A stretch of DNA of 64,000 nt from Pannonibacter phragmitetus DSM 14782 (GCF_000382365.1 NZ_KB908215.1:372001-436000); one strand, 5' to 3'; positions 1-10,725 are shown, counted from the first letter of the stretch. The notes: generated by a model not told the origin, from the sequence alone. Translations and numbers: made by a program.

Positions 1-97
1 CCAGCCAGGCCGCATGGGTGCGCGGCCCCATCAGCGGCGGATTGCCCTCATGCCAGGCGCCATCCACATAGGTCCAGGTCTCACTCCAGCCGCTCAT
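1..97 (-). CDS. ilvE: branched-chain amino acid aminotransferase, N-terminal fragment (cut by window edge)
   Basis: Only the first 32 codons are in the window; the gene reads leftward off the edge from the ATG complementary to 95-97. The peptide opens MSGWSETWTYVDGAWHEG and continues with NPPLMGPRTHAAWL. The pattern of a short aromatic start, then G-W/H-x-E-G-N-P-P-L-M-G-x-R-T-H-A-x-W, is typical of alphaproteobacterial class IV PLP-dependent branched-chain aminotransferases, which transaminate Leu, Ile and Val. The catalytic lysine lies outside the window, so the assignment rests on this opening alone. Confidence 0.65.
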   Translation of the reverse strand, partial: MSGWSETWTYVDGAWHEGNPPLMGPRTHAAWL

Positions 98-379
98 CTT
101 GCGCGCCCTCCGCTGTATTTTTCACTGCCAGCGAACAAACGCCCGGAAAAAGGCAAGGTCAACCGTTTGACGCCCTTCACCCAAAAATCGGAAGACTTGC
201 TCCGGCAAGGCCGCGCCCGGACAGGCTCTCATTCCTGAAAAGCGGCCTTGCAGGAAAATTGATCCGCGCAGCTATCTGCACTGTCTACTTCCCGGCTCAC
301 AAAGCCTTTGATCTTTCACGGATTCCGCCTGATCCTCCGTCTGCCCGCCCCTCGCCTGGCGCTATCCGGAGGACTGACC

Positions 380-991
380 ATGGACCTCTCCACGCTTCTT
401 GCCTTTGCTGCCGCCTTCTTCGTCTTTGCCGCCAGCCCCGGCCCGGACAACATGACCATCATCGCCCGCACCCTGTCGCATGGGACCGCTTCCGGTCTTG
501 CCTATGGGGCAGGCACCGTGGCGGGCATCCTCATTTTCCTCTGCCTTGCCGCCTTCGGCCTGTCGCTGCTGGCCTCGGAAATGGGCACGGCCATGACCGT
601 GCTGCGCTACGCCGGCGCCCTGTGGCTGATCTGGACCGGCATCCGCCTGTGGACAGCGGAGCCGGTGGTGCCAGCGCTGCAGCCCACCGGCAGCGGCAAT
701 CTCCTGTCCGCCTTCGCCACCGGCATTGCCCTCAACCTCGGCAATCCGAAGATGCCGCTGTTTTATGTGGCGCTTCTGCCCAATGTGGCCGGAACCGCCC
801 TCACCCCGTTGAGTGTGCTGGAGCTTGCCGCCGTCATTCTGGCGGTTGAAGTGGTGGTCATCGGCGGGCATATTCTCCTCACCATGCGCGCCCGCCGCCT
901 GCTGCGCAGCCCTGCCGTCGTGCGCCGGGTCAACCGCACCGCCGGAGCTGTCATGGCCGGAACGGGTGCCACGCTCATCGTTACCCGCTGA
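380..991 (+). CDS. LysE/RhtB-family amino acid exporter
   Basis: Inner-membrane protein of 203 aa, the usual size for LysE/RhtB exporters, which push amino acids or related metabolites out of the cell. The N-terminus contains FAASPGPDNMTIIART, matching the family signature in which a helix is followed by SPGPxN, and about five or six hydrophobic segments follow. The open frame extends upstream to 308, but the ATG at 380 has GGAGG at 368-372 and begins directly with the first hydrophobic helix, so I use it. Substrate cannot be read from sequence. The divergent neighbour is the aminotransferase at the left edge, which would fit amino acid efflux, but that link is only inference. Confidence 0.85.
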   Translation: MDLSTLLAFAAAFFVFAASPGPDNMTIIARTLSHGTASGLAYGAGTVAGILIFLCLAAFGLSLLASEMGTAMTVLRYAGALWLIWTGIRLWTAEPVVPALQPTGSGNLLSAFATGIALNLGNPKMPLFYVALLPNVAGTALTPLSVLELAAVILAVEVVVIGGHILLTMRARRLLRSPAVVRRVNRTAGAVMAGTGATLIVTR

Positions 992-1234
992 AACCTCCCC
1001 CTCACAGGAAGCCAGATCTTGGAACAGCGCCTTCAACCCGTTCTGGACCGTGGATGAAAACGGCGCCATCGCGCTGCCGGGCTGAAGGTTCAGGCCGGGC
1101 GGTGGAGAAGCTGTGACTACCAGCCGGAAACCTGCAATTTGTGATCCTGCGGACATGACCCTGCAGCTTTCACCGTGTTAAGACCCGTCCGCTTGTTGCG
1201 AAAAGCAACTCAATTTTCGATCAGAGGTCTTCAA

Positions 1235-1588
1235 ATGTCGTCGAGCACCGTTTCGGTTCCCAATTCTGGCATGGGTGCCAATCCGTCCATGATTTTCTGT
1301 GGCACCTGCGGCCATCAGATTGCGTCAACGGCACCGTCCTGCCCCAAGTGCGGCGCACCGAACGCATTGGCCGCAACGCCTGTTTCCGAGAAGAGCATGG
1401 TTGCTGCGGCTCTGCTTTGCTTCTTCCTCGGCACCTTCGGCATCCACCGTTTCTACACCGGCAAGATCGGCACCGGCATCCTCATGATCCTGACGCTCGG
1501 CGGCCTTGGCATCTGGTCGCTCATTGACCTGATCATGATCATCGTCGGGTCCTACAAGGACAAGCAGGGGCTGCCGCTCCGCCGATGA
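1235..1588 (+). CDS. zinc-ribbon and TM2 domain membrane protein (first of a pair)
   Basis: A 117-aa protein with two parts. Residues about 20-45 form a zinc ribbon with two CxxC knuckles (CGTCGHQIASTAPSCPKCG). Residues about 55-115 form a TM2 domain: two transmembrane helices around the motif FLGTFGIHRFYTGK, with a second helix ending in LIDLIMIIVGSYKD. TM2 proteins are small membrane proteins of generally unknown bacterial function. The open frame starts at 1175, but the ATG at 1235 has AGAGG seven bases upstream and gives a compact protein. The stop overlaps the start of the next gene, which has the same architecture, so the two are translationally coupled and may have arisen by duplication. 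Confidence 0.8.
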   Translation: MSSSTVSVPNSGMGANPSMIFCGTCGHQIASTAPSCPKCGAPNALAATPVSEKSMVAAALLCFFLGTFGIHRFYTGKIGTGILMILTLGGLGIWSLIDLIMIIVGSYKDKQGLPLRR

Positions 1589-2010
1589 GTGAGCCCCGCA
1601 CAGAGCCGCAGGGCGGCGGATGGAGCTTCTGCATCCACTGCGGGGACAAGATCGCTTTCCGGGCGCATTTCTGCCCGCATTGCGGTTCCCCCCAGCCGGA
1701 AGCAGGCAAAGCACAGGCAGAGAACGTCAGTGACAAGAGCTACGGCGTTGGGGTTGCCCTGTGCGGCGTTTTCGGCGTGATGGGGCTCCATCACTTCTAC
1801 CTCGGCAACATCCTGCACGGCCTGTTCGACCTTGGGCTCTTCGCGCTCTGGATCTTCTGCCTTCTCGTGGCACCTGCCCAGGGCACGAACCTCATCCTGA
1901 TTGGCCTTCTGCTTCTGGCCATTGATGTGCTGCACACAATCTATGTGTTCTTCCGGCTCATCGTTGGAAAGCAGCGCGATGGCAGCGGACGGCTCGTCGC
2001 AGTGCCCTGA
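1585..2010 (+). CDS. zinc-ribbon and TM2 domain membrane protein (second of a pair)
   Basis: A 141-aa protein with an N-terminal zinc ribbon (CIHCGDKIAFRAHFCPHCG, residues about 16-34) followed by a TM2-like membrane domain containing GVFGVMGLHHFYLGN and two to three hydrophobic segments. Its ATG overlaps the stop of the preceding zinc-ribbon/TM2 gene (ATGA at 1585-1588), so the two are co-translated. The TM2 motif is recognisable although the first helix is less canonical than in its partner. The cysteine knuckles probably bind zinc and face the cytoplasm. No function is assigned; a role as a paired membrane sensor or assembly factor would be speculation. Confidence 0.75.
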   Translation: MSEPRTEPQGGGWSFCIHCGDKIAFRAHFCPHCGSPQPEAGKAQAENVSDKSYGVGVALCGVFGVMGLHHFYLGNILHGLFDLGLFALWIFCLLVAPAQGTNLILIGLLLLAIDVLHTIYVFFRLIVGKQRDGSGRLVAVP

Positions 2011-2076
2011 ACAGCCCGGCCAGAGCAAAAAACTAGAACCGGTTCTGCGGCTGGAATTGCGTGAAATGAACGGAAA

Positions 2077-2114
2077 GAGCACTTTCGATGGCAGCGTCTT
2101 CATCGAAAGTGCTC
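2077..2114. repeat. perfect 14-bp inverted repeat with 10-nt loop
   Basis: GAGCACTTTCGATG at 2077-2090 is exactly complementary to CATCGAAAGTGCTC at 2101-2114. It lies between the TM2 pair and the dehalogenase gene, both on the plus strand, so it could terminate the TM2 operon or be processed RNA. No T-run follows on either strand, so a classical intrinsic terminator is not supported. Confidence 0.6.
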
Positions 2115-2257
2115 CAGCGTCCGCTGTTCAGGTCAACAGCGATATCGGCCTTTACCCTTTGTCCTGATTGCATCCCGGCAAATGATCGGCATATGTTCGG
2201 ACGCTGTTCAGGAAAGCTGACGGCGGATCTTGTCCTGCGACCCCACGGAGCATCCCG

Positions 2258-2920
2258 ATGGCCCATTCGGCCTATGTCTTTGACGCTTACGGCACCCTTT
2301 TTGATGTTCACGCCGCCGTGCGCAAACATGCTGCGAAACTGGGGCCCGACGCGCAGACCTTTTCCTTCGTGTGGCGGCAGAAGCAGCTGGAATATTCCTG
2401 GGTCCGCGCCCTCATGCAGCGCTACGAGGACTTCTGGGTGCTGACCGAGCAGGCGCTCGACACCACCTTCAATCTCTTCCCCTCCGCCGACCGGGGCCTC
2501 AGGGCCGACCTTCTCAACGCCTACTGGGCGCTGGACTGCTATCCGGAAGTGCCGGAAGTGCTCACCAGCCTGAAACAGGCCGGGGCGCGGCTCGCCATCC
2601 TGTCCAACGGCACGCCGTCCATGCTGGAATCAGCGGCCAAGGCTGCCGGCATCACCGAGCTTCTGGACGAGATCTTCTCGGTGCATGACCTGCGCACCTA
2701 CAAGACCGATCCGCGCGTCTATGAACTGGTCACGAACCACTTCCGGGTCTATCCGGAGGCGATTTCCTTCCAGTCCTCGAACCGCTGGGACATTGCAGGC
2801 GCCACCGCCTATGGCTTCCGCACCGTCTGGATGAACCGCACCGCCCAGCCGGACGAATATCCGGACCTGGCCCCCAGCGCCGTTCTGTCGGACCTGACGG
2901 GCCTGCCGTTTCTGGTCTGA
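2258..2920 (+). CDS. haloacid dehalogenase, type II (HAD superfamily)
   Basis: A 220-aa cytosolic hydrolase. The HAD nucleophile motif is FDAYGTLFD with Asp9, the loop-two motif is ILSNGTPSM, and near the C-terminus FQSSNRWDIAGATAYGF matches the S-x-N-x-W-D signature characteristic of L-2-haloacid dehalogenases rather than general HAD phosphatases. Such enzymes hydrolyse L-2-haloalkanoates with inversion to D-2-hydroxy acids, although many genomic members have unknown natural substrates. The ATG at 2258 has GGAGCATCCCG just upstream. It is monocistronic by spacing. The family assignment is firm, the substrate is not. Confidence 0.88.
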   Translation: MAHSAYVFDAYGTLFDVHAAVRKHAAKLGPDAQTFSFVWRQKQLEYSWVRALMQRYEDFWVLTEQALDTTFNLFPSADRGLRADLLNAYWALDCYPEVPEVLTSLKQAGARLAILSNGTPSMLESAAKAAGITELLDEIFSVHDLRTYKTDPRVYELVTNHFRVYPEAISFQSSNRWDIAGATAYGFRTVWMNRTAQPDEYPDLAPSAVLSDLTGLPFLV

Positions 2921-2964
2921 CCGCCATTCCGGCAAGCTCCGGGCAAGTTAAGGCGTCTAACCCT

Positions 2965-3357
2965 GTGATAACTGACAGGAGGATGAACGGCTGCGCATGC
3001 TGCGCGCCGCTATTGCCATTTGGACAAACCATGACCCGCGCAACCCCGGCCCGTACAGGCCACCGTTTCCGCCCGCCGCAGCTCAAGCCAGCCTTAAGGG
3101 CCCGGATGCGCGGCGGCCGCCTGAAGACGGAAGACGGCGCGGACATCACGCCCTGCACCCTGTTTGATGCGGAAAGCGGCGAGACAGGCGCCCTCATCGA
3201 GGTGAAAGTCACCCTGCCGCCCCGCGTTCTGGTGCTGGACGAGCAGGATCAGACGGTTTGCCCAGCCAGCGTTCTATGGCATCACGGCCGCCAGGCTGCC
3301 CTCAGCCTGACGGGCCAGCCAATGCTCGCCAGCCGGCATCAGGGTCTTCAGATCTGA
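2965..3357 (+). CDS. PilZ-like domain protein, degenerate
   Basis: A short basic protein, 130 aa from the GTG at 2965 or 108 aa from the ATG at 3031; neither start has a convincing ribosome site. Residues about 45-125 follow the order of strands and motifs of a PilZ domain: an Arg-rich stretch (ALRARMRGGRL), a strand with TEDGADITPC, then DAESGETGALIEV, LPPRVLVL and ASVLWHHG. The D/N-x-S-x-x-G cyclic-di-GMP signature is changed to a D-x-x-S-x-x-x-G spacing, so c-di-GMP binding is doubtful. The call is by pattern only; a hypothetical protein is the fallback. Confidence 0.5.
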   Translation: MITDRRMNGCACCAPLLPFGQTMTRATPARTGHRFRPPQLKPALRARMRGGRLKTEDGADITPCTLFDAESGETGALIEVKVTLPPRVLVLDEQDQTVCPASVLWHHGRQAALSLTGQPMLASRHQGLQI

Positions 3358-3458
3358 AGCCAGTCAGCTGGCCAACCAGGCCGCAACCATGCGGATTCGC
3401 GCAGGTCCTTCGGCGCCGCACATTCTGCCGTGACAAGCCTCCACATGAAGACACAAAA

Positions 3459-3484
3459 CGGCGCCCCGGTTTCCCGGAGCGCCG
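3459..3484 (-). terminator. intrinsic terminator downstream of katG
   Basis: CGGCGCCCCGG (3459-3469) pairs with CCGGAGCGCCG (3474-3484) with one mismatch and a 4-nt loop. Read on the minus strand the stem follows the katG stop at 3517 and is itself followed by TTTTGTG. Confidence 0.7.
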
Positions 3485-3516
3485 CGTGTTTTGTTTCCGT
3501 GACCGGACGGATCAGA

Positions 3517-6211
<2,695 letters not shown>

Positions 6212-6245
6212 GACAGCGTCCGGCACGGTGTGTCCGGACGCTGTC
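6212..6245 (-). terminator. terminator of the aldehyde dehydrogenase gene
   Basis: GACAGCGTCCGG (6212-6223) and CCGGACGCTGTC (6234-6245) form a perfect 12-bp stem with a 10-nt loop. It lies 27 bp beyond the stop of the minus-strand aldehyde dehydrogenase gene; on that strand the stem is followed by TGCTTTTGTG, a weak U tract. Confidence 0.7.
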
Positions 6246-6272
6246 AACAAACAACAACAGAAGCGGCCGGAC

Positions 6273-7757
6273 CTAGGCGTCCTGATAGTACCCCAGCACC
6301 GACTTGACTTCGAGATATTCCAGCATGCCCTCAAGGCCATATTCGCGCCCGTTGCCGGACTGCTTGTAGCCGCCAAACGGGGCGTGGGGGTCCCAGGCCG
6401 GATAGTTCAGGTGTACCTGGCCGGAGCGGATCTGCGATGCCACATGCCGGACCAGATCCATGTCGCTGCCCTGAACATGAGCTCCGAGGCCATAGACCGT
6501 GTCGTTGGCGATGGCGATGGCTTCCTCGACAGTGTCATAGGGAAGGATGCAGAGCACGGGCCCGAAGACCTCGTCCTGTGCGATCCGCATATCCGTGCGC
6601 ACGTCTGAGAAGATGGTTGGCTTGACGAAGAACCCGGCCTTGAGGCCATCCGGTCGTCCCGGCCCGCCCGCCAGCAGCTTGGCGCCTTCGGCAATGGCCG
6701 CGCCGATCATGGTCTGGATGCGGTCAAACTGGGCGCGATTGGCGATGGCCCCGTGCGTTGCCGTTTCCACAAAGGGATCCCCGACAACGACCTCGGCTGC
6801 AGCCTTGACGGCGAGCGCCTCGACTTCTGCCAGCCGCTCGCGCGGCACGATCATGCGGGTCGGTGCGCTGCAAGATTGCCCCAGATTGCGGAAGCTGGCA
6901 GCAACGCCGGGGGGAACCGCACGCGCAAGATCGGCATCCGGCAAGATAACGTTGGGAGATTTGCCCCCGAGTTCCTGGGCCACGCGCTTCACCGTCATTG
7001 CAGCAGCCTGGGCCACCGCAATGCCGGCGCGGGTGGAGCCGGTTATGGAGATCATGTCGACATCGGGGTGCGAGGCGAGCGCGGCCCCAACGTCCGGACC
7101 GTTGCCGTGGACGAGGTTGAACACGCCATCCGGGAAGCCCGCCTGCTCGATGGCTTCGGCGAACAGCAGCGCACTCAGCGGCGACAGTTCGCTCGGCTTC
7201 AGCACCACGGTGCAGCCCGCAGCAAGGGCCGGAGCCACCTTGGCCGTGATCTGGTAGAGCGGCCAGTTCCACGGCGTAATCAGCGCGCACACGCCGATTG
7301 CCTCGCGTGCAATGGCGGTCTGACCGCGCCGTTCGATGAACTGGAAGTCTGCGAGGATCTCCCTTGCGGCCTTCACATGGGCGATGGCCAGCGGCACCTG
7401 GGCGCTCCGCGCGTAACTGATCGCCGCCCCCATTTCGAGGCTGAGGCACTGCGCGATGCGTTCGCTCTGCGCCTCGAGCTGCTGCTGCAGACGTTCCAGC
7501 AGCGCAGCGCGTTCGCCCGGCTGCGTCCGGCTCCAGCTGGGGAACGCCCGCCGCGCGGCAGCCACCGCAGCATCCACATCAGCGCCGTTTCCGAGCGGAA
7601 CCCGCGCGATGATCTCTTCGGTGGCCGGATTGACCACATCGGCGTGGGCAGCGCCCTTGGGGGAAACCCATTGGCCGCCGATGTAGAAAAGGCCGAGATG
7701 GCCGTTATCGGCGAGGTGCGTGAGCGGGGACGCCGCCCCGCCAGCTGTCAGTTTCAT
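6273..7757 (-). CDS. NAD(P)-dependent aldehyde dehydrogenase
   Basis: A 494-aa enzyme of the ALDH superfamily, oxidising an aldehyde to the acid with NAD(P). The general base is Glu262 in QELGGKSPN and the nucleophile is Cys296 in NLGQSCSAPTR; the Rossmann signature ITGSTRAG (about 238-245) and the TPWNWPL segment (161-167) are intact. The substrate class is not evident; it resembles the broad group of gamma-aminobutyraldehyde or betaine aldehyde dehydrogenase-like enzymes. It lies 33 bp downstream of a truncated PLP-enzyme gene and not far from a DAO-type oxidase, suggesting it once served an amino acid or amine degradation cluster. Confidence 0.9.
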   Translation of the reverse strand: MKLTAGGAASPLTHLADNGHLGLFYIGGQWVSPKGAAHADVVNPATEEIIARVPLGNGADVDAAVAAARRAFPSWSRTQPGERAALLERLQQQLEAQSERIAQCLSLEMGAAISYARSAQVPLAIAHVKAAREILADFQFIERRGQTAIAREAIGVCALITPWNWPLYQITAKVAPALAAGCTVVLKPSELSPLSALLFAEAIEQAGFPDGVFNLVHGNGPDVGAALASHPDVDMISITGSTRAGIAVAQAAAMTVKRVAQELGGKSPNVILPDADLARAVPPGVAASFRNLGQSCSAPTRMIVPRERLAEVEALAVKAAAEVVVGDPFVETATHGAIANRAQFDRIQTMIGAAIAEGAKLLAGGPGRPDGLKAGFFVKPTIFSDVRTDMRIAQDEVFGPVLCILPYDTVEEAIAIANDTVYGLGAHVQGSDMDLVRHVASQIRSGQVHLNYPAWDPHAPFGGYKQSGNGREYGLEGMLEYLEVKSVLGYYQDA

Positions 7758-7790
7758 CTTGCTTCTTGCCTCTTGTCGTGGCGGCGGCTT

Positions 7791-8255
7791 TCACCAGCCG
7801 CGAATGCGTTCCCAGCGCGCCTCGATACCGGCCGCCTCGCGTACCGCAGCCAGGGCATCGGCCTGTTCCACCGTGTCGAGCAGCGGTTTGAGTTCTGCGC
7901 CGGTGCGGGCGCAAAGTTTCATGGCGCGCAGGGCAGAAGCCGGCGACAGGCCCACTGCATAAGTCATGTCACGATAACCATGGCTGCCGAAATACTCGGC
8001 CTCGGCAACCGTTGAGACGGTGATCGGCCCCGGCCCATCCGGAAAGACACGCCGTGCCACATCAATGCTGTTTGCGGTCTTCATATGCGGGCGCAGGATC
8101 ACGCCCAGTTTCCTCGCATGATCCGCCAGCCGGGTGATGTTGCGGCCGAGCTTGCTGCGGCCGAGCAGAAACGATGGCGTGACGAGATCGTGGATCGATG
8201 GCGGGTAAGAGCTGGCTTGTTCTGCGGTTTGCATGCTTGGCACGATCCTCATCAC
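7791..8255 (-). pseudogene. truncated DSD1-type PLP enzyme (D-threonine aldolase / D-serine dehydratase family), N-terminal part
   Basis: The 154-residue frame matches the N-terminal part of the alanine-racemase-like barrel of DSD1-family enzymes: TPSFLLGRSKLGRNI, the PLP-lysine motif LRPHMKTAN (family RPHxKTH/N), then ITVSTVAEAEYF, where the family has TVxEAE. Intact members are about 360-420 aa and need the rest of the barrel plus a C-terminal metal-binding domain. Here the frame stops after IEARWERIRGW, only 33 bp before the next gene, with no room for the remainder. That indicates a deletion that removed the 3' part. The fragment keeps the lysine but should not be active. Confidence 0.75.
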
Positions 8256-9047
8256 CGGCCGAAAGATTGGTTTTCAGGGACGGACCTGAGGACCGTCCTG
8301 CGGCGCAAGCAGACTCTGGAAGAGCCGCACGCCATTGCCGCAACGCTGCGCAGGCCCCAAGGCTATGGCTAGGACTGGGCCGCACTGATGATCGTGCCGG
8401 CTGCCGTTTCTCTCACGCTCCGGGCTGTCATAAGGTGCAACAAGGTCCGGCTTCGGCTGAAGTCACGGACAAAATGACACTCCCCGGCCAGGCGCCCCTG
8501 CCGTTTGCCGCAGCCAAGCCAGTGGAATCATTCGTTTTTGCCGTTCAATCGGCACAATTGGCGGCGGCAGCGCGGGCAAAGATGCAGTCTGCCCCCTGAC
8601 ACCACCGCCCTGACACGGCCGCCCTGACACGGCCGCCCTGGCACTGCCCCGGCCAGCGGCCTGCCGCAGCACAATTCAACCATCGTACAGCTCGGCCAGC
8701 GGACCGGCCGGCTGCGCGCCGTGCTTGAGGGCGGCAAGGTCAACCCCTACCGGACCGCCGCCGCCGATATCATTGTCACGGCAAGCACGAGTTGCCAGCC
8801 GCTCTTTATCCGCGGGCACGCCTCTTCTGCGATCTGTTGTCCCAATCCGTCCAGATCGGTGATTTCCAGCACGCGCGGCAGGAGATCGAAGCTGGCACTC
8901 TGAAGGTCACCCAGATCGGCGGCGTCATCGAGGAACGGGCACCCGGACGCCGCAGGACTGACACACCGGGCCGGGAAAACGGCGGATGCCAGCTCCCCCG
9001 GCCAGTATCCGGGCCGCCCGCACGGGCATGCCGTCTTCCAGCCTCCC
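8256..9047. other. 792-bp region without an intact gene, probable decay zone
   Basis: No open frame here has a start, length and composition that convince me. Short stretches read like fragments of coding sequence (for example on the minus strand around 8800-8950) but I cannot assign them to a family. A 14-bp tandem repeat sits at 8596-8648. Together with the truncated gene next to it, this looks like the remains of one or more genes lost by deletion. Confidence 0.5.
8596..8648. repeat. 14-bp tandem repeat, about 3.8 copies
   Basis: Units begin at 8596, 8610, 8624 and 8638 (partial). The second and third are identical (CTGACACGGCCGCC); the first differs at two positions and the fourth is a degenerate 11-bp partial copy. 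The period is not a multiple of three and the tract is in apparently non-coding DNA. Confidence 0.75.
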
Positions 9048-10370
9048 TCAGATGGCGGAGACGTCCAGCTTCGAGCCATCAACCAGACGCGACAGGCGGA
9101 ACGGCGCCGGATCGACGCTGGGCGTGTCGTTGACGATGAGTTCCGCGGCCAGATAGCCCAGCCCCGGCCCCAGACCAAAGCCATGGCCCGAACAGCCCGC
9201 CGCGAGCACCAGCCCCTCCACCTTGTCCACCTTGGAGACCACAGGCACGGCGTCCGGCGTACAATCGACGAAGCCGCCCCAGGCACTTTCGATCTTGATG
9301 CCCTCCAGCTGGGGGAAGGTCTTGCTGACGCTCTCCACCACCTGGCGGATCAGCCACTTCAACGGCGGCGGGTCCAACTCCCGGTTCTTCTCGAAGATCC
9401 GGTCGTCGCTGGCCAGCAGGGCAGACAGTGAATCCGGCCCGGACAGGAACGACTTGCCAATGCCGAGTTTGACATTCTTCAGCCGGCGGATGAACTGCGG
9501 CATGAATTCCCGGCTGTAGCGGATGGCCTGGGGTGTGATCTCGAGGTTCGCCTTGCCGCTGATGGCAAGTGTGTAGCTTCCATCCAGCCGGCGCGTGATC
9601 GTGCAATAGGGCGTGGAAATTGCCTCGCCGATATTGATCGTCGGGGCGGAGCGCAGCGCAGTCTGGCGGATGCTTGCCTGCGGGAAGCTGACCCCAAGCG
9701 GCCTCAGGAACCGCGAGGACCAGGCACCCGCCGAACACAGCACGGCGCTGGTCTTGATATAGCCCTTCTCCGTGTGCACACCGGCGATCCTGCCATTGGC
9801 CAGATCAATCCCCCGGGCGGCGCATCCCTGATGGATCGTGGCGCCCAAAGCTCTGGCCCCTTCCGCGATGGCTGGCGCGGCGAGTGCCGGTTCGGCCTTG
9901 CCATCGTGCTCCGAATAGGTGCCGCCAACCCATTTGCCACGCGTCTCGGGAACCCGCTCGGCCAGCTCGGCCCGGCTGAGCACGCGGGTGCCGACGCCAT
10001 AGTCTCTGGCGACTTCACGCCATTTTTCCCAGCCGGCGAGCACCGCTTCGTCATGGGTCGCATAAACAAGGCCGCAACGCCGGAAGCCGAGATCCCGATT
10101 GATGTCCCGGGTCAGCTCGTCCCACAGCCGCATGGAGATCACCGAGAGCGGCAACTCCCGCCTGTCGCGGTTCTGCTGGCGGCACCAGCCCCAGTTCCGG
10201 CTCGATTGTTCGCAGGCAATGTGCCCCTTCTCGAGCAGCGCCACAGAGAGGCCCCGCTTTGCCAGGAAATAGGCAGCGGTGGCGCCGAGGATGCCCCCGC
10301 CCACAATGACGGCATCGGCCTCAGCCGGAAGGCGTTCATCGCTCGGAATGCGTTCGACTATGGGCGGCAT
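9048..10370 (-). CDS. FAD-dependent oxidoreductase, DAO family
   Basis: A 440-aa protein with an N-terminal FAD-binding Rossmann fold (ADAVIVGGGILGATAAYFLA, about residues 18-37, the GxGxxG motif) and a C-terminal DAO segment (LVLAAGCSGHGFGLGPGLGY) in which G-x-S-G-H-G-F contacts flavin. The SRNWGWCRQQNRD stretch near residue 57 resembles the flavin-attachment region of sarcosine-oxidase-beta-like and related amino acid oxidases. It likely oxidises an amino acid or N-methyl amino acid to imino product. Reading toward the truncated DSD1-type gene and the aldehyde dehydrogenase on the same strand, it may be the surviving first gene of a damaged D-amino acid pathway. Exact substrate unknown. Confidence 0.85.
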   Translation of the reverse strand: MPPIVERIPSDERLPAEADAVIVGGGILGATAAYFLAKRGLSVALLEKGHIACEQSSRNWGWCRQQNRDRRELPLSVISMRLWDELTRDINRDLGFRRCGLVYATHDEAVLAGWEKWREVARDYGVGTRVLSRAELAERVPETRGKWVGGTYSEHDGKAEPALAAPAIAEGARALGATIHQGCAARGIDLANGRIAGVHTEKGYIKTSAVLCSAGAWSSRFLRPLGVSFPQASIRQTALRSAPTINIGEAISTPYCTITRRLDGSYTLAISGKANLEITPQAIRYSREFMPQFIRRLKNVKLGIGKSFLSGPDSLSALLASDDRIFEKNRELDPPPLKWLIRQVVESVSKTFPQLEGIKIESAWGGFVDCTPDAVPVVSKVDKVEGLVLAAGCSGHGFGLGPGLGYLAAELIVNDTPSVDPAPFRLSRLVDGSKLDVSAI

Positions 10371-10598
10371 GTTCCAATCAACCTCGGCTGCAGGACTGCG
10401 GACACAAAGGCCCGATCAGCCCTTCATCGCACCATGCCGGCAAAACAATGCGCCGAAATCACCCAGGATGCCGCCAGATCTGCGGTCTTTCGGGCCGTCC
10501 GGCCGGTACGATCTGCTCACGTCTGGCAGGGTCTGGTTCTGCATCCAACGGGGTGCCCGTTTGGCCTGACACCAGCATTCAAGCAAGTCAGTGCCATA

Positions 10599-10697
10599 CA
10601 TACGCTAAAGCGTATTATTTTCATTTATACGCCGCTGCGTATAACGTAATTTTATACCTTGTAGCGTATAAATTATTTTGATACGCTGGGGCGTATA
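10599..10697. promoter_or_regulatory. four HipB-type operator palindromes at 27-bp spacing
   Basis: Four 18-bp imperfect palindromes of the form nATACgcynnngCGTATa begin at 10599, 10626, 10653 and 10680, exactly 27 bp apart. Examples: TATACGCCGCTGCGTATA (10626-10643) and GATACGCTGGGGCGTATA (10680-10697). The third is the most degenerate on its left arm. The DNA between them is AT-rich and should contain the hip promoter. Autorepression by the HipB-HipA complex at multiple operators is known from E. coli; here it is inferred. Confidence 0.85.
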
Positions 10698-10725
10698 GGA
10701 TGAGCAGCAGCGCCTGCGAGGCTTC

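Noticed and set aside
1006-1085. Short peptide-like tail after the LysE gene (about 20 codons ending at 1085)
   Set aside because: It reads plausibly but has no start or ribosome site of its own and no recognisable relation; too little to call.
8747-9286. 179-codon minus-strand frame spanning the decay zone into the oxidoreductase gene
   Set aside because: Half of it is out of frame with the conserved oxidoreductase; the other half could be a remnant but matches nothing I recognise.
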